Positions 24,280 to 32,467 of a DNA stretch of 37,217 nucleotides are shown here, in pieces (within the stretch, counting starts at the first letter, position 1; each line of letters opens with the position of its first letter). Where the stretch lies: contig JAFCZU010000001.1 of assembly GCA_019314185.1 (NCBI GenBank), positions 1 to 37,217 on the forward strand, given 5' to 3'. The stretch comes from Deltaproteobacteria bacterium (GTDB taxonomy: Bacteria; Desulfobacterota; Desulfobacteria; Desulfobacterales; ETH-SRB1). The translations under genes and the position numbers were made by a program. The notes beneath the pieces are model-generated. The model was not told the DNA's origin and made no database searches. It saw only the letters and a program-made list of their open reading frames with translations.

Positions 24280-25065
24280 TCACTTTCTCTGAGCAATATT
24301 TTTGGTTTTAATCCCCCAAACATAATATTTTACCCACACAAAACCAAACTTCATCAGTTCCACATCATCTGTTTTTATCTTTTTAAGAATTGCTGATTTG
24401 ATCTTGTACCTTTTTAAAAAGCTGCTGTTAAATAAAAAATCACGAAACATATCAATGTTGTATGTAGCCATGAAAGCCATTTTCCCTCTGGGGCTGTCCG
24501 ACCCCGCACCTCTCCATGGATCGATCTGAAACATACTTTTCAGCTCCGCCCACAGCGAAGTCATCTTGTTATATCCAACAGCATCTTGATCTATCGACCA
24601 TGATGTTGTTGTCCACTCTTTGCTCTCATGCTGCCCCATACAAAAATCCGGCGGCCTGAAAAAACAAACCGGTTTTGTCTTTTTGTTTATACTATCGAAT
24701 ATAACCCCCTGTTCAACTGGAAATGTACGACAAGTGTCAGGACGATCAAAATAAACCAGGCAACCTGATTCAGATAAAAAAGGACATGTCATCTCCGCAT
24801 TATCAGACATGAGAAGAAGCACTTCCGGAAAAAAGCTGGGGGATCGCACAACGATATCCACATATTTATCAAGAAATTGATCCGAGGTAATACCAAGCGA
24901 TTTTTTAAGCCTGAGAACATCGTATGGATATAAGAAAAGATTAAGATTCCGGCAGCATTGATTAAAACAGGAAAGACCCGAATGGCAATGGAACGAAAAA
25001 GTATCGTTCTTTTTCAGCCTTCTGCCCGGCAATTTATCTAGATTATCAATATCAACATATTTCAT
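24280..25065 (-). CDS. YkgJ-type cysteine cluster protein, paralogue
   Basis: A 261-residue protein of the same family as the gene at 22377-23105. Cysteine sets are seen at FHCHSGLSCFNQCC (about 25-38), CPFLSESGCLVYFDRPDTCR (about 94-113) and CMGQ near 148. It shares the YPYDVLRLKKSLGI segment and a YNIDMFRDFLF segment near the C-terminus with its paralogue. It converges on the SDR gene with 11 bases between stops. No clear ribosome binding site is visible before the ATG at 25065; the leader carries an AATTTAGG repeat instead. Metal binding is likely; the biological role is unknown. Confidence 0.85.
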   Translation of the reverse strand: MKYVDIDNLDKLPGRRLKKNDTFSFHCHSGLSCFNQCCRNLNLFLYPYDVLRLKKSLGITSDQFLDKYVDIVVRSPSFFPEVLLLMSDNAEMTCPFLSESGCLVYFDRPDTCRTFPVEQGVIFDSINKKTKPVCFFRPPDFCMGQHESKEWTTTSWSIDQDAVGYNKMTSLWAELKSMFQIDPWRGAGSDSPRGKMAFMATYNIDMFRDFLFNSSFLKRYKIKSAILKKIKTDDVELMKFGFVWVKYYVWGIKTKNIAQRK

Positions 25066-25071
25066 AATGTA

Positions 25072-25134
25072 AAATTGAGGAATTTAGGAATTTAGGAATT
25101 GAAGGTATTCTGCTGATTTTAATCCCTCAATACC
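25072..25134. repeat. AATTGAGGAATTTAGGAATT-type repeat, copy 1
   Basis: AATTGAGG and AATTTAGG words followed by GGTATTCTGCTGATTTTAAT and CCCTCAAT. The same order of words returns at 31031-31102. Confidence 0.55.
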
Positions 25135-25139
25135 TTAAA

Positions 25140-25766
25140 TTAATAATTAATTGTTAATCCTTCAATCAGCATCTCTGCTACAGTCATTTTTAACTTTTGC
25201 GTAACACCGGCTTCTTTTTTTAGCTCATTTTCCAGTTCAGCCATTCTTATATAAAAAGGTGTTCTGTCAAATTTGAAATAGCTTTTTTCTCTGTTTTGTT
25301 CTGTAAAAGCATCGCATCCTGGGCTATGAACCACATTCTGACCGCTCTTTTGGAGTTCGTGGGAGATGCCGTGCAATCTGCATATCATAGGACGATAATT
25401 ATACAATATACACCTGTCGTCGAAATTAAGGGGGCACATCAGCCGCACCTTCATTCCTTTTTTGTCAGCCTCATCAGTTTTCCTGCATACCTCCAAAACC
25501 CTGTTTCTTATTTCAACCTGCCTGTCATATTCGAGGGTGCTGTACCCTTTAAGAATATAAAAGTATTCTAAGAGTGTATAATGATAAAAAAGTGTGCTGC
25601 AGCAATTATCTTTGCATCCTTCGCAATAGAATCCATAATAATCCGCTGCTTCCTGGTATTTTTGATCCATTGCCGCATAAATCACTTTTAGCCTGTCTAA
25701 AAAATGCAAATGTTTATCATATTTGTCTTTTACTTTTTCAAAAGGAAGGAACATTGAATCACCCAT
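25140..25766 (-). CDS. YkgJ-type cysteine cluster protein, divergent third copy
   Basis: A 208-residue protein with the CxxCxxCC-type pattern: YCEGCKDNCCSTLF (about 47-60), CPLNFDDRCILYNYRPMICRLHG (about 111-133) and PGCDAF near 149. The central C-x-L-Y-N-Y-R-P-x-x-C-R segment places it in the YkgJ family, but the flanks differ from the two paralogues nearby. I take ATG 25766 as the start; its A is shared with the TGA of the dGTPase gene, and there is no ribosome binding site, so coupled translation is likely. A TTG one codon upstream is the alternative. Confidence 0.8.
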   Translation of the reverse strand: MGDSMFLPFEKVKDKYDKHLHFLDRLKVIYAAMDQKYQEAADYYGFYCEGCKDNCCSTLFYHYTLLEYFYILKGYSTLEYDRQVEIRNRVLEVCRKTDEADKKGMKVRLMCPLNFDDRCILYNYRPMICRLHGISHELQKSGQNVVHSPGCDAFTEQNREKSYFKFDRTPFYIRMAELENELKKEAGVTQKLKMTVAEMLIEGLTINY

Positions 25767-26821
25767 CAAACAAGTGGTGAGGGGAAAAAGATTTCCTCAA
25801 AAAGATTCAAAGCATATCTGTCTGTCATGCTCGCAATAAAATCGCAAACTATTCTCTCGTTAGATTTACTGGTATCATAACATGCCGTCATCTCTAACTC
25901 CGCAAGACCTTTATGAAGCATTTCTTCATTGTTTAAAAAATATGTGTAAAGCTCCGACAAAATCTTCTTTGCCTTTACGAACTCTTTGTGTACCTGAACT
26001 GAACGATATACATTCTCATAAAGAAATTTTCTCAAAGTCAGCATTGCAGAATGTAATTCATCAGTTATATCTAAGCGCAATTCACCATCACGAACTTTGC
26101 TTGAAAAAATAAGGTCCCTCATCATAGTCCTGGCCCGCTCTGAATGTGTTCTGCCGATAATTTTTATACATGATTCAGGCACCTGGTCAGGCCTGATGAC
26201 CTTGCTCCGTATCGCGTCATCAAGGTCATGGTTCAGGTATGCCATTATATCGGCAACTCGCAGTATCCTTCCTTCAAGAGTACAAGCTAACTCTTTAGGA
26301 TTAATCGAAATAATATCTCCAAATCCCTTTGAATGCTTCAAAATCCCGTCACGAACCTCATACGTCAGATTAAGCCCTTTACCGTAATTTTCCAGCACAT
26401 CAACAACCCGCAAACTCTGCTCGTTATGAGCAAAATCCTGTGAATATATTTCTTTAAGAGCTGTCTCGCCACCATGCCCGAATGGTGTATGTCCAAGATC
26501 GTGGCCAAGAGCAATAGCTTCGGCCAGATCTTCATTTAAACGCATAGCTCTTGCCATTGTTCTTGCAATTTCCGCTACTTCGAGGGTATGTGTAAGACGC
26601 GTTCTGTAATGATCTCCGAGAGGAGACAAAAAAACCTGTGTTTTATGTTTTAATCGTCTAAAGGCATTGGAATAGATAATCCTGTCCCTGTCTTGCTGAA
26701 ATACCGTTCGAATCGGACATGCCTCTTCGGTCTTTAACCGACTCCTTGATTCGGAACTCAAACAGCCATACGAAGAGATAAAACTTTTTTCACGTTTTTC
26801 GAAATCTTCACGAATAGACAT
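25766..26821 (-). CDS. dgt: deoxyguanosinetriphosphate triphosphohydrolase-like HD protein
   Basis: A 351-residue HD-domain hydrolase of the dGTPase type, which cleaves dGTP (or other dNTPs) to the nucleoside and triphosphate and so affects nucleotide pools. The N-terminus MSIREDFEKREKSFIS is typical. RDRIIYSNAFRRLKHKTQV precedes the metal site, built from H in RLTHTLEVAE, HD in IALGHDLGHTPFGHGGE, and a later D in RVADIMAYLNHD. The length fits the short bacterial type. No ribosome binding site stands before the ATG at 26821. Its stop overlaps the start of the third YkgJ-type gene. Confidence 0.9.
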   Translation of the reverse strand: MSIREDFEKREKSFISSYGCLSSESRSRLKTEEACPIRTVFQQDRDRIIYSNAFRRLKHKTQVFLSPLGDHYRTRLTHTLEVAEIARTMARAMRLNEDLAEAIALGHDLGHTPFGHGGETALKEIYSQDFAHNEQSLRVVDVLENYGKGLNLTYEVRDGILKHSKGFGDIISINPKELACTLEGRILRVADIMAYLNHDLDDAIRSKVIRPDQVPESCIKIIGRTHSERARTMMRDLIFSSKVRDGELRLDITDELHSAMLTLRKFLYENVYRSVQVHKEFVKAKKILSELYTYFLNNEEMLHKGLAELEMTACYDTSKSNERIVCDFIASMTDRYALNLFEEIFFPSPLV

Positions 26822-27043
26822 AATATATTTATATTAATTTTATAAGTCAAAATCAAGTCAAAGAAATAATAATAAGGTAAATCCGCAAGAATGAAACGAG
26901 GCGTAAATGATTTCTTAAGAACAATAGAAGGCTTGACTTAGTCAAAATTCTTGGGAAAGCTCCGGTTACCCTTGAAACAGCTATTCACTTTAAACAAATT
27001 TTGGGTGTATCTACAAATATATCGAGAAACAAAGCTTGATGAA

Positions 27044-27358
27044 TCAATCATTTTGCAAACCGGATTTTATTTTGAGACCATTCAAGTATTGATCCCATTC
27101 CATGGGAAGAAGCTGTTTTTTATTGTTGTTGCATTCTTTGCATGACGGAACCAGGTTGCCTTTTGTACTCCTTCCTCCACGAGCTACAGGAACTATATGG
27201 TCCATGGTCAGCTCCTTTGGCAGGACAGAACGCTCGCAATAATAGCATACTCCCTTTGCGCAACGACGTTTCCACCACTGTGATGCTCTGAGTTCTCTTG
27301 CCTTGCGGCGCTCTCTCTTTATATCATTTTGATCTAAATCGTATGCAAACGGTTTCAT
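27044..27358 (-). CDS. HNH endonuclease family protein
   Basis: A 104-residue protein with a complete HNH fold: CYYCERSVLP, then ELTMDHIVPVARGG (the first His of the motif), then NLVPSCKECNNNKK. The two CxxC pairs hold a structural zinc. The N-terminal 35 residues are basic. It resembles the small stand-alone HNH proteins that are common in this bacterial group and not part of an obvious restriction system. I take ATG 27358, with AAAGGTC upstream, rather than an ATG seven codons earlier. Substrate unknown. Confidence 0.85.
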   Translation of the reverse strand: MKPFAYDLDQNDIKRERRKARELRASQWWKRRCAKGVCYYCERSVLPKELTMDHIVPVARGGRSTKGNLVPSCKECNNNKKQLLPMEWDQYLNGLKIKSGLQND

Positions 27359-27398
27359 ATTAAGACCTTTGGAAAACACTCAATTTTGACAAACTTAG

Positions 27399-27422
27399 CA
27401 CTTGATGATCTCGTAAAAAGTC
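27399..27422. repeat. copy of the CACTTGATGAACTCGTAAAAAGTC-like repeat
   Basis: CACTTGATGATCTCGTAAAA at 27399 continues into AGTC. Related copies are at 4543-4569 (opposite strand), 32341-32367 and 34451-34479. Confidence 0.55.
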
Positions 27423-27629
27423 AAAATGCTTCTTGCTTGATCTTCTGCTATATAACACGAAAATATAAAAACAATCAGAAACTTAAGAGTAAAATCATGA
27501 TCAAAAAAACCGAAAAAAATTACTTCTGATTCACTTTAAAATCCTTCTGATCCTGATGCAACATACAGTGGCCACGAGGGAAACGCCCCTACAAAAGTTA
27601 AAAAAAGAAAAATATTACTATCGAACATG

Positions 27630-28397
27630 TCAAGAAAAATGTGCGCTGAACTTCCTTCCTTCAAGAACCGCTTCAGTATCTTCAAACATAATCCTTTCCG
27701 CACAAACTTTCCCAACCATGGAAGAAAGCTTTATGAATGCTTCAGAAAGTTTGGGGGATCTCGCTCCAGAAGAATGAGCGTCTGAAGCCATAAAATGAGC
27801 CATTTTCAATTCTAATATTCTTTGGCAGCATTTGAAAGCAGACCGTCCGAAATTTCCTGTAAGACTACCGGCGGTAATCTGAACAAGAGCGCCTGCTGAG
27901 ATAAAATCATATAGCAATGCGACGTTACGCTGAATAGTTATATTTCTTTCCGGATGCACGATAACGGGAATTATCTTTCTGCGATTAAGGCGGTTAATTA
28001 ATCCGATAAGCGGCTCCGGAATGAATTGATGGGGAAGTTCAAGAAGAAAATATTGACCGGTGTCGTTCAAAGTCATCAACAAACCATTTTCAAGCGCTTC
28101 TATGATCTCCGGGCTTAGATAGATCTCCGAACCCGGCAATACAGTCAAGAGAATATGACGCTTCTTTAATACTGAGTTAAATTCTGCACAAGCAGACAAA
28201 ATATCCGATCGCCAGTTAACATACAGACCATTGAGGCAGTGGGGAGTAGCAACCATAATCCGGATGCCATCTCTCACTGCGATACGAGCCATTTCCAAGG
28301 ATTCCTGTAGTGTGGATGGACCGTCATCCATTCCCGGCAAAATATGGACGTGGATATCAATGTAATGCGTCACACACTCTGCTCTGTTTAGAAACAT
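27630..28397 (-). CDS. CpsB/CapC-type PHP domain tyrosine phosphatase
   Basis: A 255-residue PHP-fold metal-dependent phosphoesterase. The metal-binding motifs are clear: DIHVHILPGMDDGP (about 14-27), ATPHCLNGLY, LPGSEIYLSPE, VIVHPERN, and MASDAHSSG. This set is that of the CpsB/CapC/YwqE family, which dephosphorylates the tyrosine kinase of capsule or exopolysaccharide export systems. No kinase or polymerase gene stands beside it. The ATG at 28397 has AGGGGG upstream; a TTG two codons earlier is possible. Confidence 0.88.
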   Translation of the reverse strand: MFLNRAECVTHYIDIHVHILPGMDDGPSTLQESLEMARIAVRDGIRIMVATPHCLNGLYVNWRSDILSACAEFNSVLKKRHILLTVLPGSEIYLSPEIIEALENGLLMTLNDTGQYFLLELPHQFIPEPLIGLINRLNRRKIIPVIVHPERNITIQRNVALLYDFISAGALVQITAGSLTGNFGRSAFKCCQRILELKMAHFMASDAHSSGARSPKLSEAFIKLSSMVGKVCAERIMFEDTEAVLEGRKFSAHFS

Positions 28398-28485
28398 TGG
28401 CAAACCCCCTCATTTTGCCTCCACCAGAATGCTTTAGCGGAAGTAAGAGAAATATACCAGCCATTTTCTATAAAGAAGTTTCTTA

Positions 28486-28620
28486 TTAATTTAGATTCTT
28501 ACGTTTTTTAAAATCGCCGATCCATTCTTTTAATATTCTTGTCTTTTCTTTGAGTTTTTCGGTAATCTTTTCACGTAATTCAGCAATAAGAAGAAGTTTC
28601 TTTTTCGACTTTTTACTAAT
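28486..28620 (-). other. lysine-rich 44-codon open frame without a normal start
   Basis: Directly after the ATP-grasp gene the minus strand reads SKKSKKKLLLIAELREKITE and runs on as an amphipathic, highly charged helix to FKKRKNLN and a stop at 28486. The only possible first codon is ATT at 28620, overlapping the upstream ATGAATTAG. It could be a small protein with a rare start, an extension reached by frameshifting, or chance. Confidence 0.25.
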
Positions 28621-29461
28621 TCATCAAGCTTAGACCGAGGCTCTTTATCCACTTTCTAATTTCCGCCTCGATCAACAGATAATATTTTTCAGATCCGCCC
28701 AGACCCTTTCTGCCAAAAAAATAGTTAATCTCAAGAAAAAGCGGCTCTATTCTTTCCGCCTCTGATGAAAAAATAATATCGAAGCCAGCCAGATTTATCC
28801 CTGTCTTTCCGCAAAATTTCCTGACCGAAGCTATAGCAGCTTCCTGCAGGTTGAGATCAGAATCAAAATCGATAACAGCTCCTTGTGATAAGTTGGAACA
28901 AAATCCTTTACTGTCTTTCAAAACGCGCCAGTAAGTAATTATTTTCGTGTTTATAACAACGACCCTTAATGTCCTGTTTTGAGTTGAGATATACTCCTGA
29001 ATTAAAAAACCTGCTTGACCTGTATTTTCATATATAGCAGCTTTTTGCAAAACTCCCTTAAACTCTTCAACCGACTTTATTAAATAAACATTATCCCCGC
29101 CCCCGCCCCAGTTAAACTTAAACACAAACGGATACTCAAAGAATTGCTCATTTAATTCTCCATGACGGCTAAAAAACGATTCAATGGTTAGAAATGTTTC
29201 TGCTTTCGGGTGTGGAACAGCTTTTTCCTGAAACAGCTTTGTCTGTCCAATTTTCTCTGGATAGTTAAATTTTGCATCATAATCAGGAAAGACATTCGCA
29301 CAATTATCGCGGGCCATATAGTACAGCGATTTATAGCATCCCTGGGAGAGGACTACTGCGTCAGCGGCCTTTATTGCGGCAAGATCATCAGCATCAGGAC
29401 TGCGTCCAGCGCATATTATATTCTTATCCGCTACAAAGCATGGATGAAATGACAGAATCAT
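28616..29461 (-). CDS. ATP-grasp domain protein (RimK/glutathione synthase-like)
   Basis: A 281-residue protein with an ATP-grasp fold. The pre-ATP-grasp part covers the first 75 residues. The nucleotide-binding region includes FVFKFNWGGGGDNVYLIKS (Lys and the glycine-rich loop, near 112-130) and FLIQEYI. The C-terminal metal site is seen in AGFDIIFS and FLEINYFFGRKG. These enzymes join a carboxylate to an amine or thiol with ATP; the substrate cannot be told. Its ATG overlaps the era stop as TGATG, so it is translated together with Era. The best match in outline is the RimK group. Confidence 0.75.
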   Translation of the reverse strand: MILSFHPCFVADKNIICAGRSPDADDLAAIKAADAVVLSQGCYKSLYYMARDNCANVFPDYDAKFNYPEKIGQTKLFQEKAVPHPKAETFLTIESFFSRHGELNEQFFEYPFVFKFNWGGGGDNVYLIKSVEEFKGVLQKAAIYENTGQAGFLIQEYISTQNRTLRVVVINTKIITYWRVLKDSKGFCSNLSQGAVIDFDSDLNLQEAAIASVRKFCGKTGINLAGFDIIFSSEAERIEPLFLEINYFFGRKGLGGSEKYYLLIEAEIRKWIKSLGLSLMN

Positions 29462-30366
29462 CAGTAACCAAAATTCCTCAGCGCCTTCGTATCTTTGCTC
29501 CAGTCTTTCTGCACATGCACAAAAAGCTTTAGAAATACTTTTGAACCAACCATCCGTTCAATATCTTTTCTGGCGCTTTCGCCAATGCTTTTAATCTTGC
29601 TCCCGCCTTTCCCGATTATAATCCCTTTCTGGGATGCGCGCTCAACATGAATAGTAGCATTAATCATTACAAGCGCTCCCTTCTTTTTTTTTGAAAATGA
29701 ATCTATTGTAACTGCTGTGGAATAAGGTATTTCCTGACCTGTAAGACGAAAAACCTTTTCCCGAATCATTTCTGCGGAAATAAATCGTTCCGGCATATCG
29801 GTCAAAGTATCTTCCGGAAATAAAGGTTGTCCCTCCGGCAGAAGTTTTTCCATAGACTCAAGAAGTTCTTCAACCTGGTCACCATGTTTTGCGGAAATCG
29901 GCACTATAGCATCAAAAGGATAGGCCTTTGCCCATTTATCCATTATGGCAAGAAGTACTGATTTGTTAACAAGATCTATTTTGTTAAGACCAAGGATAAC
30001 ACATCGTTTCTGTTTTTCCAGCATCTTCACTATAAAACTCTCAGAATCCTGATCCGGATTTGACACGTCCACAAGAATAAGCGCTACATCCACATCGCCA
30101 AGAGCTGAAAGAGCTGCATCCACGATCCTGACATTTAACCTTGTTTTTGCTTTGTGTACACCAGGCGTATCGATAAAAACTATCTGCGAGGCTGGCCTGT
30201 GTACAACCCCGATTATCCGGTTGCGCGTGGTCTGTGGCTTTTGAGAAGTAATTGATATCTTCTCGCCAAGCATCCTGTTTAAAAGGGTCGATTTTCCTGC
30301 ATTGGGAGCGCCGACTATTGCTACAAATCCTGATTTAAAATCAGAACTCTTCTCATCTATATTCAT
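29461..30366 (-). CDS. era: GTPase Era
   Basis: A 301-residue GTPase that binds 16S rRNA and assists 30S ribosome assembly. The G motifs are GAPNAGKSTLLN (about 19-30), TTRN, DTPGVHK and NKID. The C-terminal KH domain shows GIIIGKGGSKIKSIG near residue 258. The length is the usual 300. Its stop codon shares a base with the start of the ATP-grasp gene. It is in a minus-strand run with engB 54 bases upstream. Confidence 0.97.
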   Translation of the reverse strand: MNIDEKSSDFKSGFVAIVGAPNAGKSTLLNRMLGEKISITSQKPQTTRNRIIGVVHRPASQIVFIDTPGVHKAKTRLNVRIVDAALSALGDVDVALILVDVSNPDQDSESFIVKMLEKQKRCVILGLNKIDLVNKSVLLAIMDKWAKAYPFDAIVPISAKHGDQVEELLESMEKLLPEGQPLFPEDTLTDMPERFISAEMIREKVFRLTGQEIPYSTAVTIDSFSKKKKGALVMINATIHVERASQKGIIIGKGGSKIKSIGESARKDIERMVGSKVFLKLFVHVQKDWSKDTKALRNFGY

Positions 30367-30420
30367 TTATTCTCCGCTCTAATCCCTCTAATCCTCTAAT
30401 CCTTTCCCTGCTTCCTGCTC

Positions 30421-31008
30421 TTAATCCCCACCTACCAATTTCTTAACCGCATCCCAGACATAATCTTTTCCACGACCTGTTTTTGCAGAAAAGAAAATCA
30501 AATTATCTTTATTTACATTAAGTGTTTCCGCTATAGTAATTTTCTGCTTTATCTGTTTTGTTTTTGAAAGTTTGTCCACCTTTGTCAATATCAGAATGGC
30601 TGGGATATCAAAACTGCCAAGCCAGTCAATAAATCTCAATTCTTCAATACCGGGTGTGCGCCGAATATCCATAATCAGCACAACCCCTTTCAATGTCTCT
30701 CTTTTCAAAAGGTATGTTTCAATCATCGGACCCCATTTTTTTTGCACGGATGCCGGGACCCTGGCATACCCGTATCCTGGGAGGTCAACAAAACAAAAGG
30801 CGCTGTTTATTGAAAAGAAGTTGATTAGCTGGGTACGCCCCGGTGTAGAGCTGGTTTTTACCAGACGTTTCCGGTTTAAGAGCTTGTTAATCAGAGAAGA
30901 TTTGCCCACATTGGAACGCCCGGAAAAAGCTATTTCCGGCAAACCGGGCAAAGGATACTGGGATGGTTTAACAGCACTGGTAATAAATTCGGCAGATTTT
31001 ATTTTCAT
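30421..31008 (-). CDS. engB: ribosome biogenesis GTP-binding protein EngB (YsxC/YihA)
   Basis: A 195-residue GTPase needed for 50S ribosome assembly. The circular G motifs are GRSNVGKSSLINKLL (about 30-44), TPGRTQLINFF, DLPGYGYARV, TKVDKLSK and SAKTGRG. The length and the AFSGRSNVGKS start of the P loop are typical of EngB. The A/T-rich region before it is repeat text, and no clear ribosome binding site is seen. It stands ahead of era, a plausible ribosome-assembly pair. Confidence 0.97.
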   Translation of the reverse strand: MKIKSAEFITSAVKPSQYPLPGLPEIAFSGRSNVGKSSLINKLLNRKRLVKTSSTPGRTQLINFFSINSAFCFVDLPGYGYARVPASVQKKWGPMIETYLLKRETLKGVVLIMDIRRTPGIEELRFIDWLGSFDIPAILILTKVDKLSKTKQIKQKITIAETLNVNKDNLIFFSAKTGRGKDYVWDAVKKLVGGD

Positions 31009-31030
31009 ATTAAATAAGAATTCGCTTCGC

Positions 31031-31102
31031 TTAATTGCAAATTTAGAAATTGGGGAATTGAAGATATTCTATTGATTTTAATTCCCTCAATCCTTCAATC
31101 CC
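31031..31102. repeat. AATTGAGGAATTTAGGAATT-type repeat, copy 2
   Basis: GGGAATT (31053-31059) faces AATTCCC around a GAAGATATTCTATTGATTTT centre. It continues with TCAATCCTTCAATCCCTCAA. Same word order as 25072-25134. Confidence 0.55.
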
Positions 31103-32245
31103 TCAACTTAGATATTTTTCTAATCTATCCATTCCTTCGGCGATATTTTCCATGGAATTTGCGTATGAAAACCTAAGATATCCTTCGCCGTTTTTGCCAA
31201 AATCTATTCCAGGCGTCACACCCACATGAGCCTTCTCCAGAATATCAAAAGCAAGCTTATATGAATCACCGGATATATGCTTTGCGTTGGCAAAAACATA
31301 AAAGGCTCCTGTAGGTTCTACCGTAATGCCGAGACCTATTTCTTTAAGACGGCTAATCATATATTTTCTTCTCTCATTATAGATATGCTTCATGCGCACT
31401 ATATCATCTCCCGCCTCTTTAAGAGCAGCGATACCAGCCACCTGGATCATTGAATTGGCGGAAATAAAAAAGTTCTGCTGAACCTTTTGTATTGGCCTGA
31501 TAAACGGTTTTGGCGCAATCAGGTACCCAAGCCTGAGGCCTGTCATGGCATAAAGTTTTGAAAAACCGTTTAACACAAAAGCCTTGTCGGTAAATTCCAA
31601 AATTGAATGCTCTTTCCCCTCATAAACAAGGCCATGATAAATTTCATCCGAAATGATATAGGAATCTGGCTTAATAAGATCTGCAATAGCCTTCATGCGG
31701 CTTTCCGACAAAAGGTTTCCGGTAGGATTTGACGGAGAGTTTATAAATATCCCCTTTGTCTTTTTTGTTATCTTTTCTTTTATGGCTTCGGGTCTGTATT
31801 GGAAGCCGTCCTCTTCATAAACAGGTATCATTACGGGTTCGCCCTGCACAAACCTTATAAAATTAGGATAGCATGGATAATGCGGATTCGGAATAATAAC
31901 CTGATCGCCATTTTCTAGCAGTGCTGAAAACATTAGAAACATGGCAGGAGAAGTGCCAGAAGATATGACAATCTGGCCGGGGTCTATTGATACTTTGTAT
32001 GCCTCAAAATAATGTTCGCATATAGCTTCCCTGAGCTCAAGCAGGCCAAGGCTATGGGTATAATGCGTATGCCCGTCATTAAGGGCTTTACAGGCAGCCT
32101 CCTTTATACACGCTGGCGTATCAAAATCAGGCTCTCCAACTTCGAGATGAATCACATGAATCCCGTTTTGCTCCATCTCATTAGCTTTTTCCAAAACATC
32201 CATGACAATAAAAGAGGTCATTTTCTGTGTCCGTTTTGAAATCAT
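31103..32245 (-). CDS. pyridoxal phosphate-dependent aminotransferase (class I/II)
   Basis: A 380-residue fold-type I aminotransferase of the aspartate/aromatic group. The N-terminus has LEVGEPDFDTP. The PLP site is marked by SSGTSPAMF, the FINSPSNPTGN segment, and DEIYHGL. The Schiff-base lysine is in GFSKLYAMTGLRLGY near residue 230, and the C-terminal Arg is in YLRFSYA. The exact substrate cannot be told. The neighbouring hisIG genes might point to histidinol-phosphate transamination, but sequence features favour a broader AspC-like enzyme. It is separated from hisG by a repeat-filled gap. Confidence 0.9.
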   Translation of the reverse strand: MISKRTQKMTSFIVMDVLEKANEMEQNGIHVIHLEVGEPDFDTPACIKEAACKALNDGHTHYTHSLGLLELREAICEHYFEAYKVSIDPGQIVISSGTSPAMFLMFSALLENGDQVIIPNPHYPCYPNFIRFVQGEPVMIPVYEEDGFQYRPEAIKEKITKKTKGIFINSPSNPTGNLLSESRMKAIADLIKPDSYIISDEIYHGLVYEGKEHSILEFTDKAFVLNGFSKLYAMTGLRLGYLIAPKPFIRPIQKVQQNFFISANSMIQVAGIAALKEAGDDIVRMKHIYNERRKYMISRLKEIGLGITVEPTGAFYVFANAKHISGDSYKLAFDILEKAHVGVTPGIDFGKNGEGYLRFSYANSMENIAEGMDRLEKYLS

Positions 32246-32271
32246 TTTTTCTGTCTCAATATAGAATTTTT

Positions 32272-32330
32272 ATCACGAAAGCACGAAAATACGAAGACAC
32301 GAAAAGATTTTAATTTCGTGCTTTCGTGAT
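32272..32330. repeat. palindrome with 17-base arms, CACGAAAGCACGAAA type
   Basis: ATCACGAAAGCACGAAA at 32272-32288 and its exact complement at 32314-32330. A further CACGAAAA copy lies in the loop. One arm is identical to 23410-23426. A T-rich tract follows on the plus strand, but no plus-strand gene precedes it. Confidence 0.8.
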
Positions 32331-32340
32331 TGTTTTTTAA

Positions 32341-32367
32341 TTTTTTACGAATTCATCAGGTGTTAAG
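32341..32367. repeat. copy of the TTTTTACGAGTTCATCAAG-like repeat
   Basis: TTTTTTACGAATTCATCAGG followed by TGTTAAG, similar to 4543-4569 on the same strand. Confidence 0.5.
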
Positions 32368-32467
32368 AGCTAAGAGCAGAGAGCGAAGAGCTGGGAGCTT
32401 GATAAAACAGATAATCATTTTAACCTAATCCCCTACCTTAATCCCCTAATCCTTTAATCCTTAATTC

